A DNA stretch of 64,000 nucleotides, from the NCBI GenBank assembly GCA_000697475.1, contig JNEU01001006.1:62001-126000 (forward strand), read 5' to 3'. Shown here piece by piece: positions 10,811 through 22,952 of this stretch. Source of the stretch: Lichtheimia corymbifera B2541 (lineage: Eukaryota > Mucoromycota > Mucoromycetes > Mucorales > Lichtheimiaceae). The notes below the pieces were generated by a model, which saw nothing but the letters and a program-made list of their open reading frames with translations, made no database searches and was not told the origin of the DNA. Both the position numbers and the translations under genes were made by a program. Numbering within the stretch: the stretch's first letter is position 1; the number at the start of each line of letters is the position of its first letter.

Positions 10811-12722
10811 TTAACAGCTTTCTGTTTGAATCTCATCCACTTGCTCTCGAGCTTTTTGCCAAGTAGTAACATTCTATACATGAAGTCATGATTAGAAATA
10901 TGGTTCATCACCACCATCACAATATATATGTACCTCTTCACAAAACTGTAGATGCATCTTTGCAAAAGCAATCATCATTGTACGCAAGTCATTGGCTCGT
11001 TGCCTTTGGAATGTTTCCAATTCTTGTTCAATTGTTTGTGAAATATCCTTGAGTTCCTGACGTACTCGGACTTGGTCTTTTTCAAGCTACAGTGGAGAAA
11101 TCAGTCATCATTACTACACACATATACACATTCACTACTTACTTGTGCCACGCTTTCTTTGAGTTTGTTGATTTGATTCCTTCGTGTAGCTTCAGGATCG
11201 ACATCGATCATGCCTTGGAGAGTATAGCTTACAGCATTGAACAATTTTCTCGGTGACGACCATTTTCTATAACGATCTCTTGATGCACGAATAGCGGATG
11301 CTGTAAGGCTGGAAGGATATTCGGTCATGGAAGGATCCGATGGGGATGAAGGAGAGACTTCAATGGCAGAAAACCCATCTTCCACGGATCGGGTATCATC
11401 ATCCTCGTCATCATCAAAATTAGGATCCGACTCATGTTCATGTGGTTGATGTGCTGACAATGTTGGACGATGGGCTGATAAAGGGGGTGAAGATGATAAA
11501 GGCGAATGAGATGATGATGATGATATATCGTTGTTGTTCATGGCATTCTCGATCTGCATCGCCTTAGTTTCAGTCTGCAGCAAATCGTGCAACATGCTCT
11601 TTTTGTTTGTGAGTGACACACCGATGAGCTCCAGTTGGGCGTGCTTTGCGTGGCGGTACCGCAGTACTTGCTTGGCAATCAGAGTGTATTGTGCATATTC
11701 TTGCATGTGCTCAGCAAATGAGACCTCTAGTTCATGCACCTGTTGTCAACATGTGAGTATCCTGGATACAACAAGAATTATCATCCTTGTACACACATAC
11801 CATGTGCTTTGTTTTTCCGCAAGTGGTATCGGCTGCCATACTAATTCTCTCCATTGCCCCCGCTATTTGGCCATCCGCTTCATTTTGACTCAGCATATGA
11901 TATGCCGCTCCCAGCTCTGCATAATCCGATGACAAGTCTATTATTTCCTTTGGATGAATATATATACATATACACACAAGGATTGTTTTACCTCTCATTC
12001 GCCGTAATGCCTTGCGTTGTGATCGATCGACTTGAGTGTTTGCTAAATCGGCATGTTTTTCTGCAGCTGTTTCCATGTCAGCAAATCGAGAATCGGGTTC
12101 TTTCAAATCGTGCATGCTCGGTAATTTGTCAATCGAAGCAGGAGGTAGCTCCACCTCGGACTACAGAATAAACAATGAGCCCATCATGTCATTCATTGTA
12201 TATAAAAATGAGCTTACCCAGGATACTGAATGTTCCAAGAATCGATGAAATAGATGCTCATGACACAATCGTGGATGCTTTGCCAAGCGAAGCAGGAACC
12301 GCTGTAACATACGTTTGCGCTTATCAATCATGGGCTGATCATCCTTGCCATGCACTTGTTGGGTATATTCAGCTATTTGACATCATAAGTACAACTTGTT
12401 TGTTTCGCTCTATACAACATACTTACAAAGAGAGTGCTTTTCTGGTATAGGTGGCACCAAGACGTCAGGATACAGTCGTGTCAAGGCTGTTCGAAATGAG
12501 TCAAAGTCGCTGTAGCGCCGTTTTGCTACTTGTTCCTATTCGCAATGTCAGTCAATGAAGTGCATGTCTTTAATAAAAAAAACTCAAAGAGATATCTACC
12601 TGAAAACAAACAGTGTAAACGACAAAAGTGGTCTTGTCAATAGTCTGTTTCTGGGCGTTGGTAATAGTTATAGTGTCGCCATGCTGTTGCAATGCTTGAC
12701 CGATGGCGCAGGCACACGACAT
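10811..12722 (-). CDS. PX-BAR sorting nexin, SNX41/Atg20 type
   Basis: Endosomal sorting nexin. Exons 12722-12600, 12535-12427, 12372-12218, 12160-11992, 11937-11801, 11739-11143, 11086-10934, 10873-10811; product 501 aa. The PX domain has the PI3P-pocket pattern RRYSDFDSFRTAL, VPPIPEKHSL and KRKRMLQRFLLRLAKHP. It ends with a VSWSEVELPP junction as in fungal SNX41/Atg20. A predicted BAR coiled-coil follows (EVSFAEHMQEYAQYTLIAKQ), interrupted by a ~100-residue Ser/Asp/Pro-rich disordered insert near residues 265-360, then a final helix (LEKDQVRVRQELKDI). Family members dimerise with Snx4 for endosome-to-Golgi recycling and selective autophagy. SNX41 versus Atg20 cannot be separated by eye. Confidence 0.85.
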
Positions 12723-14022
12723 TTTGGAACTCAAAGTATATGTGTGAAACAAGAAAAGGGTGTGTGTATATATAAAAAGTGTCAAGTATGGAAAGAGTTA
12801 ATGAGAGAGGAAGAAATAAAGCAAGCTTGGCAAGTGAGGCACAATGCGTGCCCAGCAAGCAATATGATTGGCTGGGAGTGGATTTTTATACACCCACAAG
12901 TTGACAATGAGTTTAAGAAAACCAATTTAAAAGAGAATTTAAACCTGTAGTAATTGACTGGAAAGAGTAGCACCTTTCTGTAAGCTAAGCGGCAGTCTAT
13001 GGAGGGCTGAATCAGTTCGCTGGAGGAGTAACGGTTGCATGGTTGTCTCGTCGAAAACAGTGTCTTGCAGAGTCTGGTGTCAACATTCGGGTTTGGGCGT
13101 AAGCTTGGATTCGGAGGTTGTTCAATACTGGGGCAACGCCCGAGGGTAGCAATACAGCAGGGAAAACTCAGAGCACTGGTACGGCTGTAAGATGGCACGT
13201 TGGAGAGAATTTATCATGTAAGCGCCACTGCGGGCTGGGACTACCCCTTTTGCATTTTTTTTTTTTACTCTTTTTTTTTATCCCTTCATTTTTCACCTTC
13301 GACTTGTTCCTAAACGATAGTAGTGCTCCTATATACATTTTAGCAATGATTGAATCTATATTTATGAAGATTCGCAGCGTGGAGGAAAAGGTCGATGATG
13401 ATGGATCTCAGTTACACTATTCTACCATACATACCCACTGCAAAAGGTGCTCTCAATGATAAGAGGACAACTACGATCCCCAATCTCGGTCATAGTTTAG
13501 GTATGCACTCGATACATGACATTGCATACTGCTTAAAGTCGTCATCTCCTTCTCCCATAGAATCAATGCCATCGTGTCTTATATTACCATCATTATGATC
13601 AATGAACCTTTGCAGACTATGAGATATCACTAGCCATTCTTTTATGAATGACAGACCACTCACAAAGTAATACCATCATTATGTTATATGAAAGAATGAA
13701 AATATGTGCGAAAAGAAACAATGAAAATATGTGCGAAAAGAAACAATGAAAATATGAGAGAATGGATGAAGCCATGGTTGATTATTATAAGAATAGAAAC
13801 ATAAGTAGTACTTTTATTGCAGGAAGGGGATGACTCAAGAACTTTGCTGGTATACATATGCTAATCTTAAGATCCATGGTTGTATATGTCATTTGGATGC
13901 AACCACTAACGTTGATGTATGTAGCCTTCCAACTGGTGTAAAACATAAAGCGTTCGGACCACGACAGCATGATAAAGCCGGCTGCTTTTGGATAATTTCA
14001 ATTTCATTGTCTCCTTCGTACC
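12723..14022. other. Divergent intergenic region (nexin / DUF1295)
   Basis: About 1.3 kb. It contains a T-rich block at 13255-13295 and a short tandem repeat at 13695-13757, and no supported gene. Confidence 0.4.
13695..13757. repeat. 25-bp tandem repeat, about 2.5 copies
   Basis: The unit aatgaaaatatgtgcgaaaa plus gaaac repeats at 13695 and 13720, with a partial third copy from 13745. The two full copies are identical. It is intergenic. Confidence 0.8.
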
Positions 14023-15258
14023 ATGTCCCTGGCAGCTTCCGACACTGTCATTCCTGCACTCGTTGCCAACCTCATTTTCCTTCGCGATGCCTTCGTCAAT
14101 GTGGATCTGGTGGCGATAGCCAAAGCGTGTGTGAATGACCCATCTCTCGTTGTCGAATACTATAAGTCCACCGACGCATTTGTTATTGCTGCCGAGATCA
14201 TGATTGCGCTTACGGTGGTGCACTGTGCCATGGGTGAAATCACCAGAAACTACAGTCAAGTGGGTACGTGTTTTTGAAAAGAGCAAGTAGAATGGATTAA
14301 TACTGATAATCACTATAGACAAAGCGTGGTCCATCCTACCCGGTCTTTACGCATGGCATTTTACTATCCACGACTACCTAAACCGCTCTTCGATTCATCC
14401 ACGATTATTGCTTGCCAGTATCCTCATCACCCTTTGGGGTATGCGTTTGACATACAACTTTGCTCGGTAAGAGTTACATGCATGAGACATAGGATACCAT
14501 TGGATTGAGCCCATGTTTTTGATTAGGAAGGGAGGATATGAATGGCAAGGACGCGACTATCGGTTCGTTTACATCCACGAGTTCCTTGGTCAAGTTGGCA
14601 TGTCCATTTTCAACATGATCTTTATTGGTCCTTTCCAAGACACATTGCTACTTCTCATGGTCACACCACTCTATCTCAACACACATATGCAAGATCCCGC
14701 CTTGAACAAGATCGATTTGGTTGCCACCATCCTATTCCTTGTGTTCTTGCTTATCGAAGGCATTGCCGATGACCAGCAATTCATGTTCCAAACGAAAAAG
14801 TATGCACTGCTTGAGTTTGTGGACAACGACAAGAAACGACTCTCGGGTGATTACAAAAAGGGATTTCTATGCAGCAGTGGACTATGGCAATATAGCCGAC
14901 ATCCCAACTTTTTCGCAGAGATTTCTCTTTGGTGGTGCGTTTACTTGTTTTCTGTCGCTGCCATTATCCAGCAGGTCGGTCACGATAGCCTTATGCAAAT
15001 GGATGTGTGGATCAACTGGACTATTCCTGGCGCCGCTATCTTGACGATGCTCTTCCAAGGAAGCACATGGTTGACCGAGGTATGCATCATGATAAAGAGA
15101 ATGGTTCCAAAAGGATGGCCTAATACTGATACATCATGTTATAGCTTATCTCTAGCGAAAAATATCCAGAGTACTTGGAGTACAGAAAGAATGTCAATCG
15201 GTTCATCCCTTGGTTTCCAACCCGCCAACACGTTGATTCAAGCAAAAAAGAATTGTAG
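14023..15258 (+). CDS. DUF1295 / steroid-reductase-like membrane protein
   Basis: Multi-pass membrane protein with the C-terminal steroid 5-alpha-reductase-like (DUF1295) fold. Exons 14023-14263, 14319-14466, 14527-15079, 15145-15258; product 351 aa. It has several hydrophobic helices (LVANLIFLRDAF, LLLASILITLWG, IDLVATILFLVFLLI). The family signature is near the end: DDQQFMFQTKK, GLWQYSRHPNFFAEISLWW and the terminal SSEKYPEYLEYRKN. The YSRHPN motif corresponds to the NADPH-site region of sterol reductases and isoprenylcysteine methyltransferases. The substrate in fungi is unknown. The longer C-terminal frame reading past 15080 without splicing loses the conserved tail, so I spliced at 15079/15145. 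Confidence 0.9.
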
Positions 15259-15578
15259 GAGATCCCAACCACCTATCTATATCACCCTATCCACGATGTT
15301 ATTGCTCAATGTATGATTAAACTTGCTATGTTCATGTTATACGTGGCTTTGGATGCTATATACGTTAATAAGGACTGGTATGGGTTGAGCACAAAGGTTC
15401 ATTATTGTGTGAAAGAATGGGTTATCATGCTAAGATGGATTTAAGCGTTTATTCACACCTTACAAGACATACAACAGGCTACCAGAATAATATCGAGTAG
15501 TTGAGATAGAAAACAATGGTGTGAATGCCTTGGTAATAATACAATTGGTGATCGATAATACGATCGAAGGGGGTACCA

Positions 15579-15824
15579 CTAAGCAGCACCATCAAAGGGG
15601 AAGCCACCATCGCCGATTTCATTTTCATTGTCGTCAGCCTCGAACTCGTCTTCACCAAAAAAGCCATCGTGCTCGCCATCAGGGTCGAATTGTTGTCCAG
15701 GATAAAGTTGGCCACCGTTAATACCAGTGAGAGCAGTACCAGTGGTTCCACCAAGGAAAGGAGCACCATGAACGTGGACAGCAAGGCACAAAGAAAGAGC
15801 GAGAGCGACGATTGAGAAACGCAT
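15579..15824 (-). CDS. Small acidic secreted protein
   Basis: Single-exon 81-aa protein. Residues 1-20 form a classical signal peptide (MRFSIVALALSLCLAVHVHG) with an Ala-Pro after the likely cleavage site. The mature part is Gly-rich (FLGGTTGTALTGINGG), then strongly acidic (GEDEFEADDNENEIGDG), with no cysteine. No known family is recognised. A TATAAAAA box lies about 52-59 bp upstream of the ATG on the same strand, which is a strong core promoter for this window. The role is unknown; its size and signal peptide suggest an abundant extracellular or wall protein (inference). Confidence 0.75.
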   Translation of the reverse strand: MRFSIVALALSLCLAVHVHGAPFLGGTTGTALTGINGGQLYPGQQFDPDGEHDGFFGEDEFEADDNENEIGDGGFPFDGAA

Positions 15825-15875
15825 GATTAGTAGTAAATGTGTTGTATGGTTGACAAGTTGGTCAAATACTGCCGG

Positions 15876-15883
15876 TTTTTATA
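15876..15883 (-). promoter_or_regulatory. TATA box of the small acidic secreted protein gene
   Basis: TATAAAAA read on the minus strand, about 50-60 nt before the ATG at 15824. It has a perfect TATA-type core and suitable spacing for a short leader. Assigned by sequence only. Confidence 0.5.
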
Positions 15884-15884
15884 T

Positions 15885-17513
15885 CTTTTTCTTGGCCGAC
15901 AAAAGACATGGTGCGATAATTACTTTAGTAATTTGTTTGGTGCGTTCGTGTCGTTGTGCCGTGACGCTAAGCACGCGAATTGTTTGTGTTTTATGCAGCA
16001 TAAGGTGCTTGCTGCTTGGCGTAAAAATGCATGAAATAAACAACAGCTTTTGTGAAAGGAAAGATGAAACCATGATCTTATGACACATAGTGCGGGTTAG
16101 AATGGTCAGCCTATAGAGAACCGCATCGAAATCATATGTAAGCCGTTTTCAGCTGCTAGCTCCTTGACTTGGATTTGCGACGAGCGCCAATAGCAAGATC
16201 GTCAAAATAGCATAATCAAGTGGCGGTGCATGCACCCCTTTATTTCTACACCCTGCAGTTACAACGCCGATGTCCTTTCTACTAATAGCCTAGTCGCATA
16301 AAAAAGGGTGCCGTATAAAATATAGCTCTAGGAAGGATCGCTATTACTTGGCGCACGGATGTGGATTGCTGTAGCACAGAGCATGTGTGTGTAGCATATA
16401 GGCACGTGAACGTTGTCAACATGGATGAAGAGTTGCTAAGGTGTAACTATATCAAACGAGCAATGTTTAAAGAATAAATGATACATTTTTGTTTTGGGTG
16501 GTGTAGTTGGATGCATACGCATTTGTTGTTGTTGTGTATGGAGCAAGCTAGGCAGTTATGTTGCTTTGAAGGAGATACTGCAATAAATTTGAGATCGAAG
16601 GCACCAGTGCTTTTACATAATACATCTATAGAAAATGATTCGATTTTATGAGGATCGGTGACGGGCATTATAACACAATGCGGAGGAGGTGGTTCCATGG
16701 TCAAAAGGTGTCCAATTGATTGAACGTTGTATCGAAAGCAGCAGCAACAATGCGGGCATTTTTGTAACATTTAAATGTTGATGTCTGCAATGATCCGCAA
16801 GGAGAGCACACTCATGTGATGATCGACTTGAAACAACTGCTCTACCTTCAAGCTCATGATCTTCAATGCATGCAAAATACAATTTCAGCCAAATTAAAAC
16901 TGGATAACCTGTGCCATTGATAGAGAGTGAATGGCACGATAGTGTTGGAAACAAAACAATACAGCAGTACAGGTTTAATGAAGAATATGTGGTGGCTCAC
17001 TAGCTAGTTATCAACTCTACCTTGTTTGGTTGCTCGATCTGTATCAGTTAAGGTCAGCGCTATAAGGTGAGTAGCATACCATAAATTCGGGAGCTGCAAT
17101 GTCGGAATCGCGCCTTTTTGTCTGTGGTGGGCAAGAGCAGCAGCAGTGTTACACGATCCATTTTCATCAGACAATGACGATCCTTCTCATCTTGAACAAC
17201 CAAACTCAGTGCATAAAATGACTTGGGTTCTCGTATACATTGATTCAATACACGCAAGAAGACGAATATTATGATGTTTATTATTATCTATGATGACATT
17301 GAAAAAAGTACAAGCGGGTGTTACATGTTTTGGGCGTCGTATGGAGCGGAGGAACCATGGACAACAACAAATGAGTCATTCCAGTCGCGGGCTTAAAATA
17401 TTTTTTGACAGATGGGAGGAGGAGAGCGCGTCTAAAAGTGTGGGGGGCCAATAGATGAGTGATATTGATTGTATCTTTCTTTCTCTCTTGTCTCACTTTC
17501 TCTCATTCACAAC
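15885..17513. other. Intergenic, no convincing gene
   Basis: About 1.6 kb between the secreted-protein promoter and the argininosuccinate lyase start. Minus-strand frames at 16447-16770, 16646-16954 and 17060-17257 are Cys/His-rich in places, but I could not join them in frame with good splice sites. The last ~60 bp before 17514 are C/T-rich, as expected for a strong promoter leader. Confidence 0.4.
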
Positions 17514-19107
17514 ATGAGCTCAAGCGACGCACCAAAAAAGTTATGGGGTGGCCGATTCACTGGCGCTGTTGACCCTCTCATGGACGCATTCAACGCTTCC
17601 ATTCACTTTGACAAGCGCATGTATGCTGCTGACCTTGTGGGTTCCATGGCTTATAGCAAGGCTTTGGCCAAGAACAATATCATCACTGAGGAGGAACGTG
17701 ACACGTTGGTGAACGGTTTACAACAAGTTATGGATGAATGGCAAGGCAACAAGTTTGTGATCAAGCCTGGAGACGAGGATATCCACACTGCCAACGAGCG
17801 TCGTTTGGGTGAAATCATTGGTCCTCTTGCTGGCAAATTGCACACTGGCCGTAGCCGTAATGATCAAGTCGCTACCGATATGCGTTTGTGGTTGCGTGAT
17901 GAAGCTTCCGCTATCTTGGCCCATCTCAAGGAACTCATTGCTGTTACTGTTGCTCGTGCTGAAAAGGAAATCGATGCCTTGCTTCCTGGTTATACTCATT
18001 TACAAGTAAGTATGCAATAGAACATGGTTTTTATATACGTGATGATGGCTAAACGATGTTTTATATTAGCGTGCTCAACCTATTCGCTGGTCTCACTTTT
18101 TGCTCTCATACGCTTGGTTGTGGCATGCTGACGCTGAACGTCTTGAACAATTGATCGAACGTCTCAATGTCCTTCCCCTTGGCTCTGGTGCTCTTGCTGG
18201 TCACGCTTTCAACATTGATCGTGAATTCCTTGCCAAGGAACTTGGTTTCCGTGGTATCATCAACAACTCTCTCTATGCTGTCAGTGACCGTGATTTCGTC
18301 GCCGAATTCTTGTTCTGGGCCAGTTTGACCATGGTTCACATTTCTCGTATTGCTGAGGATCTCATCATTTACTCTTCCAGCGAGTTTGGTTTTGTCAAGC
18401 TTGCTGATGCTTACAGCACTGGCTCCAGCTTGATGCCCCAAAAGAAGAACCCTGATAGTTTGGAATTATTGCGTGGCAAGAGTGGTCGTGTCTTTGGTGG
18501 TGTAAGTATTCACACGGGGTCAATGAGGATTCGAAGGAAACAAGCAAACTGATATCTTTAATATAGATGTCTGGTTTCATGATGTCGTACAAGGGCATTC
18601 CTAGCACCTACAACAAGGATCTTCAAGAAGATAAGGAGCCTATGTTTGATGCTGCCGATACACTCTCTGGATCGCTTCAAATTACTGCTGGCGTGTTGAG
18701 CACTATGCAGGTAATTCTTAGAGAAGGATGATGATGATGATGATGATGAGGTAATTGACATGCGTATATAGATCTTCCCTGAACGCATGCGTGGCGCTCT
18801 CAGTGCTGACATGTTGGCTACCGATCTTGCTGAGTACCTTGTCCGCAAGGGTGTTCCTTTCCGTGAAACTCACCATATTTCTGGTGCTGCCGTCAAGATG
18901 GCTGAGGATCGTGGTACCTCTTTGGATACCTTGACTGTCGAAGATCTCAAGACATTGCACCCCTCGTTTGCTGGTGATGTCGCTAACGTTTGGAGCTACG
19001 AGACAAGCATTGATAACCGCACTGCTCCCGGTGGTACTAGCAAGCCTGCCGTTCTTGATCAAATCAAAAAGCTTCAAGCATGGCTGGCCCAAGGCAAAAA
19101 GCTTTAA
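17514..19107 (+). CDS. ARG4: Argininosuccinate lyase
   Basis: Cleaves argininosuccinate to arginine and fumarate, the last step of arginine synthesis. Exons 17514-18005, 18070-18501, 18567-18710, 18772-19107; product 467 aa, the normal length for the fumarase/aspartase-superfamily enzyme. Conserved regions in order: LWGGRFTG near the N-terminus, [27 protein letters not shown], the catalytic-His region PGYTHLQRAQP, and the signature loop [13 protein letters not shown] carrying the catalytic serine. The N-terminus lacks an obvious mitochondrial presequence, so it is probably cytosolic. A C/T-rich leader precedes the ATG. CPA2 of the same pathway lies ~27 kb downstream, not clustered. Confidence 0.97.
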
Positions 19108-19338
19108 ATGAATGTATATTTGTATGGAAATGAAAAAAAAGTATCATATGTTACATGTCAACCAACATGGGTATTCTATTGAGGGATGGGGGTTATCTGG
19201 ATATATATGTGTGTGTATATACAAGGATGGGTTTATTACCCCTTCCATGATGAAGAAATTTATGCTAGGGTCATTCCTCCCCCACGTTCGCCATTGTTCC
19301 TTTCTCTCTATCTCTCACATTCATCTTTATTTACAATC

Positions 19339-19650
19339 ATGCTACTATTACTATTGTCGACATTGGCCCTTGCCATTGTACCATTTCATCCATCGGAAGC
19401 AACGTTTGGAGAACCAAAAGCCGGGATGATCCTACATGCAGGTGACAGCAAAACACGCTCGGGTCTTTTGAGCTCTGATCATAGCTGCGTCGAGTATCCA
19501 AGCAAGTTCCCAGCTCATACCGCACAAAATGTTGGCAATACACATTGTGGATTGTGGACAGACAAGAATTGTACTGGATCGCTATACGTGGTGCCTGCTC
19601 ATTATGCCATCAACATGCCTGGTGATGCATATGGTTCAGTTATATGTTAG
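19339..19650 (+). CDS. Small cysteine-containing secreted protein
   Basis: Single exon, 103 aa from the ATG at 19339. I chose this start because it places a hydrophobic signal peptide (LLLLLSTLALAIVPF) at the N-terminus; a longer in-frame reading exists from 19186 but would bury it. The mature region contains exactly four cysteines (SSDHSC, NTHCGLW, DKNCTGS and the C-terminal Cys), consistent with two disulfides, plus an NCT sequon. No family is recognised. The last residue is Cys just before the stop. Possible cell-wall, effector or antimicrobial role (speculative). It is convergent with the orphan gene at 19746. Confidence 0.65.
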   Translation: MLLLLLSTLALAIVPFHPSEATFGEPKAGMILHAGDSKTRSGLLSSDHSCVEYPSKFPAHTAQNVGNTHCGLWTDKNCTGSLYVVPAHYAINMPGDAYGSVIC

Positions 19651-19745
19651 GATTTAATAATAAAAAGGAGCTTGAGAGAAGAAACGAATGAATGTGCTTT
19701 AATTTATTATGATGATGATTTAATGTAAGCAGTATTACTACTAGT

Positions 19746-21341
19746 TTAAGCTCGTTGTAAACGCATATGACGACCCAGTGTAGCCATTCTCTTGACAAAT
19801 GTTTTCTTGTTGGTGTTGTCTTCCTCCATTGCATGATCCTCAACGTCTTCAAGTAAAACAACGGCTGATTGTCGACGCAGTTCATCTTCAGCTGCAGCAG
19901 CTACTGCAATGGCTTCTTTGGTTCGAGGATATTGCTTTTGCTGTTGTCGTCGTCTTTGCGACTTGAATCCACGTCCAATACGTACAAAAGCTGACTTGCT
20001 CCGCTTCAGGTTATTACCATCCGTGGTTGCTGTATCGCCATTCTGCTGTTGCTGTTGCTGCATGCTTTTACGTTTCGACATGGTTTTTTCCATCAACAAT
20101 GAGGATCGATGTTTCTTTTTACGTGCAACAGCTCCGCTTGCAGGGTATCGATGATGGCCAAGTGAACGTGCTCGACGTAAGTCTTGGGCTTCCACAACCA
20201 TGGGTCGCATAGCAGTAAAGCTGCGTCGTTTGGCATTGGTATCGTCGTCGTCGTCATCGTTGTTGTTATCGTAAAAGTGATAAGGGTGATTGCGTTGTTG
20301 ATCAGCGGTGAACAGGGGTTTTCGTCGAAAAGAAGTTTTGCGTGCAATAAGAATTTCCGAGGTGGATGACCAGCATGATGATGAAGATGAAATGGTAGAA
20401 CTGATTGATTTCCTTGGGAGTGATTCCTCATTGTTGGGTACATTCAACATGTCATCGTTGATATGAAGAGAAGGACTGGATGATGAACGTTTCCTATTAC
20501 CTGCTCCACTTCCTCCTTTCATCAAAGATGCCAATCGAAGCATGGATTTACTCTTGGGTTCATCCTCTTCATGAATTGTGGGAGTTTGTTGATGGTGATG
20601 ATGATGATGTGATGCATTATTGCTGTTGTTACCGCCAAGTGCTTGGGCCAATGAAGCCAAGAATTCTGAGCTCTTTGATTTGATGCTATTTGATTTTGAA
20701 GAGTCGTCGGATGAATGCTTTTTCTTGTTGCGTTGATTTCTGTATTTCAAAGAGGAAGAGCGTGCAGGTGGGTTGGCGACAGTAGGTCGCTGATTACCGT
20801 GGGAATCAGAAGGTGTATCCGATGATGAAGGTGGTAATGTCATTTGACGAGAGAGTCGACTACGTCTTTTTGGTGCTGTTGATTGCTGTTGTAGTGGTGG
20901 TGGTGGGAAAGCACGTTCTTCTTCGATACTGAATGCTTCAAACTTGGGGATCAAACCCAGCAATGAATCGGTAGAATAACGCTGTGATCGTCGTCTCAAG
21001 TCCTTTTCACTGATAAATGGTAACTCAGGTAGTTTGGGTGCCGTGTTGGGTTTGAGATCCAAAGAGAAATCCATATCAAAAAGGGTCATCATTTCACTCG
21101 CCATGTTATGCACAGCAAAACTTGATGGCAATAGACCCGTATCACTTGTCCAGCTTATACGATGTTTGCTGTTACGTATCGAAGGAGTAAAGCTCTTGCG
21201 TTGTTGTTGTTGTTGCTGTGATTTGCGTCTAGTATCCTCCATTGGACTCTTGGGTAATGGTTTCTCTACCAATGATACAGGTGGTGAAGGTGGTAGAGAT
21301 ATAGGTTGTTGTTGTGATGGAGATGAAGATGGCGTTGGTTG

Positions 21342-21375
<34 letters not shown>

Positions 21376-21993
21376 GGAGGAGGAGATCGTGAAGATGGGG
21401 ATGCAACAAGTTCTGAAGAAAGATTGGCATCTGGTTGTGAAAAGATGGATTGTTCTGGAGGTGCAGGATAACTTGCACTGATAGCTTCGATATCATCATC
21501 ATCATCGTTATTATTGAAGAATTCCTCTTCATCCACCCAGGTATCAGTTTCATCAAAATGATCGTCATCATCGTCATCATCCAAACTGAGAGGTTGAAAA
21601 GCTTCAATGGTCTGTGCATATTGAGCAAAGATTTCTTCCAGGCGTTCCTGCGTCATGTCTCCGAGTGATCTGCAATATCAGGTGAGGCTAATTGTTATAT
21701 AAGCAATGATGTGAGACTTACTCTGGTGTAAAAAACGTCCAGCGTGTCATTTGATCGAGCCACTCAGGGGGAGTATCTTCATATAATGCATCCAGCATAT
21801 TTTTGACAAGAGCTGTTCTTCTCATAGTGTCGAGATCTGGAGGTGCAAATGTGAGTTGAGCCAGCTTGTAGTTTGAGATGGCGGCCAGCTGAATCGGGTT
21901 ATGCATGGCGACCATTTGGTTGAGAGGGGAAGTTGAAGTCAACCGACTGGATGATTTTGGCGGTCCAAATTGAGTGGATTCATCACCAACCAT
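19746..21993 (-). CDS. Large low-complexity protein, unknown function
   Basis: Two exons, 21993-21722 and 21669-19746; product 731 aa. I do not recognise the family. The first ~115 residues look folded and helical (RRTALVKNMLDALYEDTPPEW, TQERLEEIFAQYAQTIEAF). The rest is disordered: Asp runs, a Pro run, Ser-rich blocks, two Gln runs, a His run (QALGGNNSNNASHHHHHH), and basic Lys/Arg/Ser-rich patches (MSKRKSMQQQ, RIGRGFKSQRRRQQ). The tail KRMATLGRHMRLQRA is basic and helical. Many S/T-P and RxxS sites suggest phosphoregulation. The splice GA|gtaagt ... gcag|A restores a frame that runs through the exon 1-2 junction (FFTPESLGDM). Confidence 0.75.
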
Positions 21994-22952
21994 GACAAGG
22001 GTAAAGGAACGACTGAAACAATAAAAATACAACAAGAAGAGGAAAGAGTAATGTAAAAGTGCAAGCAGGTCATTCTCCCAAGATGGATACTGGCGATTTG
22101 GTGCAACCAAAGTTTAATTGCTGTTCAAGAGCCGAAAAAAAGCCTGGAACATCGAGGTGGTCAAGGGCCATGCTTACACTTGTGTTCCCATTCACACACA
22201 CACGTTCCTTGATTATTTGGTTCAAATTGAGTCGCGTGCCACATCTTTGTTCTTTCCTTTCATGTGGGTCAGCTTACACTGTATTCTTTGTATGATAACG
22301 AATAAACAATATCCCATTTTCTTGGTAGCAGATGTTGATATTCTTTTTTTGTGCTAGCTTCGTTTATGTAAAATGAATGACATGCCTAGCAACCTGTCAT
22401 TTCTCTTTATAATAATCCCAGGTTATGCAGTGATTAATATGCCAATGGTTTATATCAATGATTTGTATGTATATATGGGATGGTAGTGGTTATAGAGAAA
22501 GATGGTATCTAATGATAAGGAAAGCGTATTTACTCAATGCTTGGCAATGCTAAGTCACAATGACTGAGAGTAATCGCTCTTCTCTCCCAATTTTAAGTGG
22601 GACGTAACTCCACCAGCACACTTCGCTCCAGAAACACGATCTCGCGCCGCTTGTTGGATCTTGGTCTTTGGTGTAAGCATTGGATCTCTGCATTTGGCAT
22701 TCTTCTCAACTCATTTCGACATCTTGTAGTTGGACTTTGAGCAAGCAAGCAACAACAATTACAACAACAACCTTTCTCACACGCACACGCACACACACAC
22801 ACACACACACACACGTACACACATACGCACACATTCCTATACACATTTCTACGCACAGACACTTTTTTCACCCATCGCGCCAACGCATACCCATCCCGTA
22901 TACACCAAAGCAATTCATACGCAATATCGTTATGCCCCAGTGATCGGCAACC
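21994..22952. other. Divergent intergenic region (orphan / NOT1)
   Basis: About 960 bp between two divergent starts. It contains a CA microsatellite next to the NOT1 side and C/T-rich leader sequence. No supported gene. Confidence 0.4.
22777..22830. repeat. (CA)n microsatellite upstream of NOT1
   Basis: A cacacg/cacaca run of about 50 bp, slightly interrupted by g and t, ending ~120 bp before the NOT1 ATG, probably in its 5' UTR or promoter. Confidence 0.85.

Noticed and set aside
16447..17257. Minus-strand frames with Cys-rich segments, possibly a multi-exon gene
   Set aside because: A plausible donor exists near 17079, but downstream acceptors lead into stops and the frames cannot be joined; no family resemblance.
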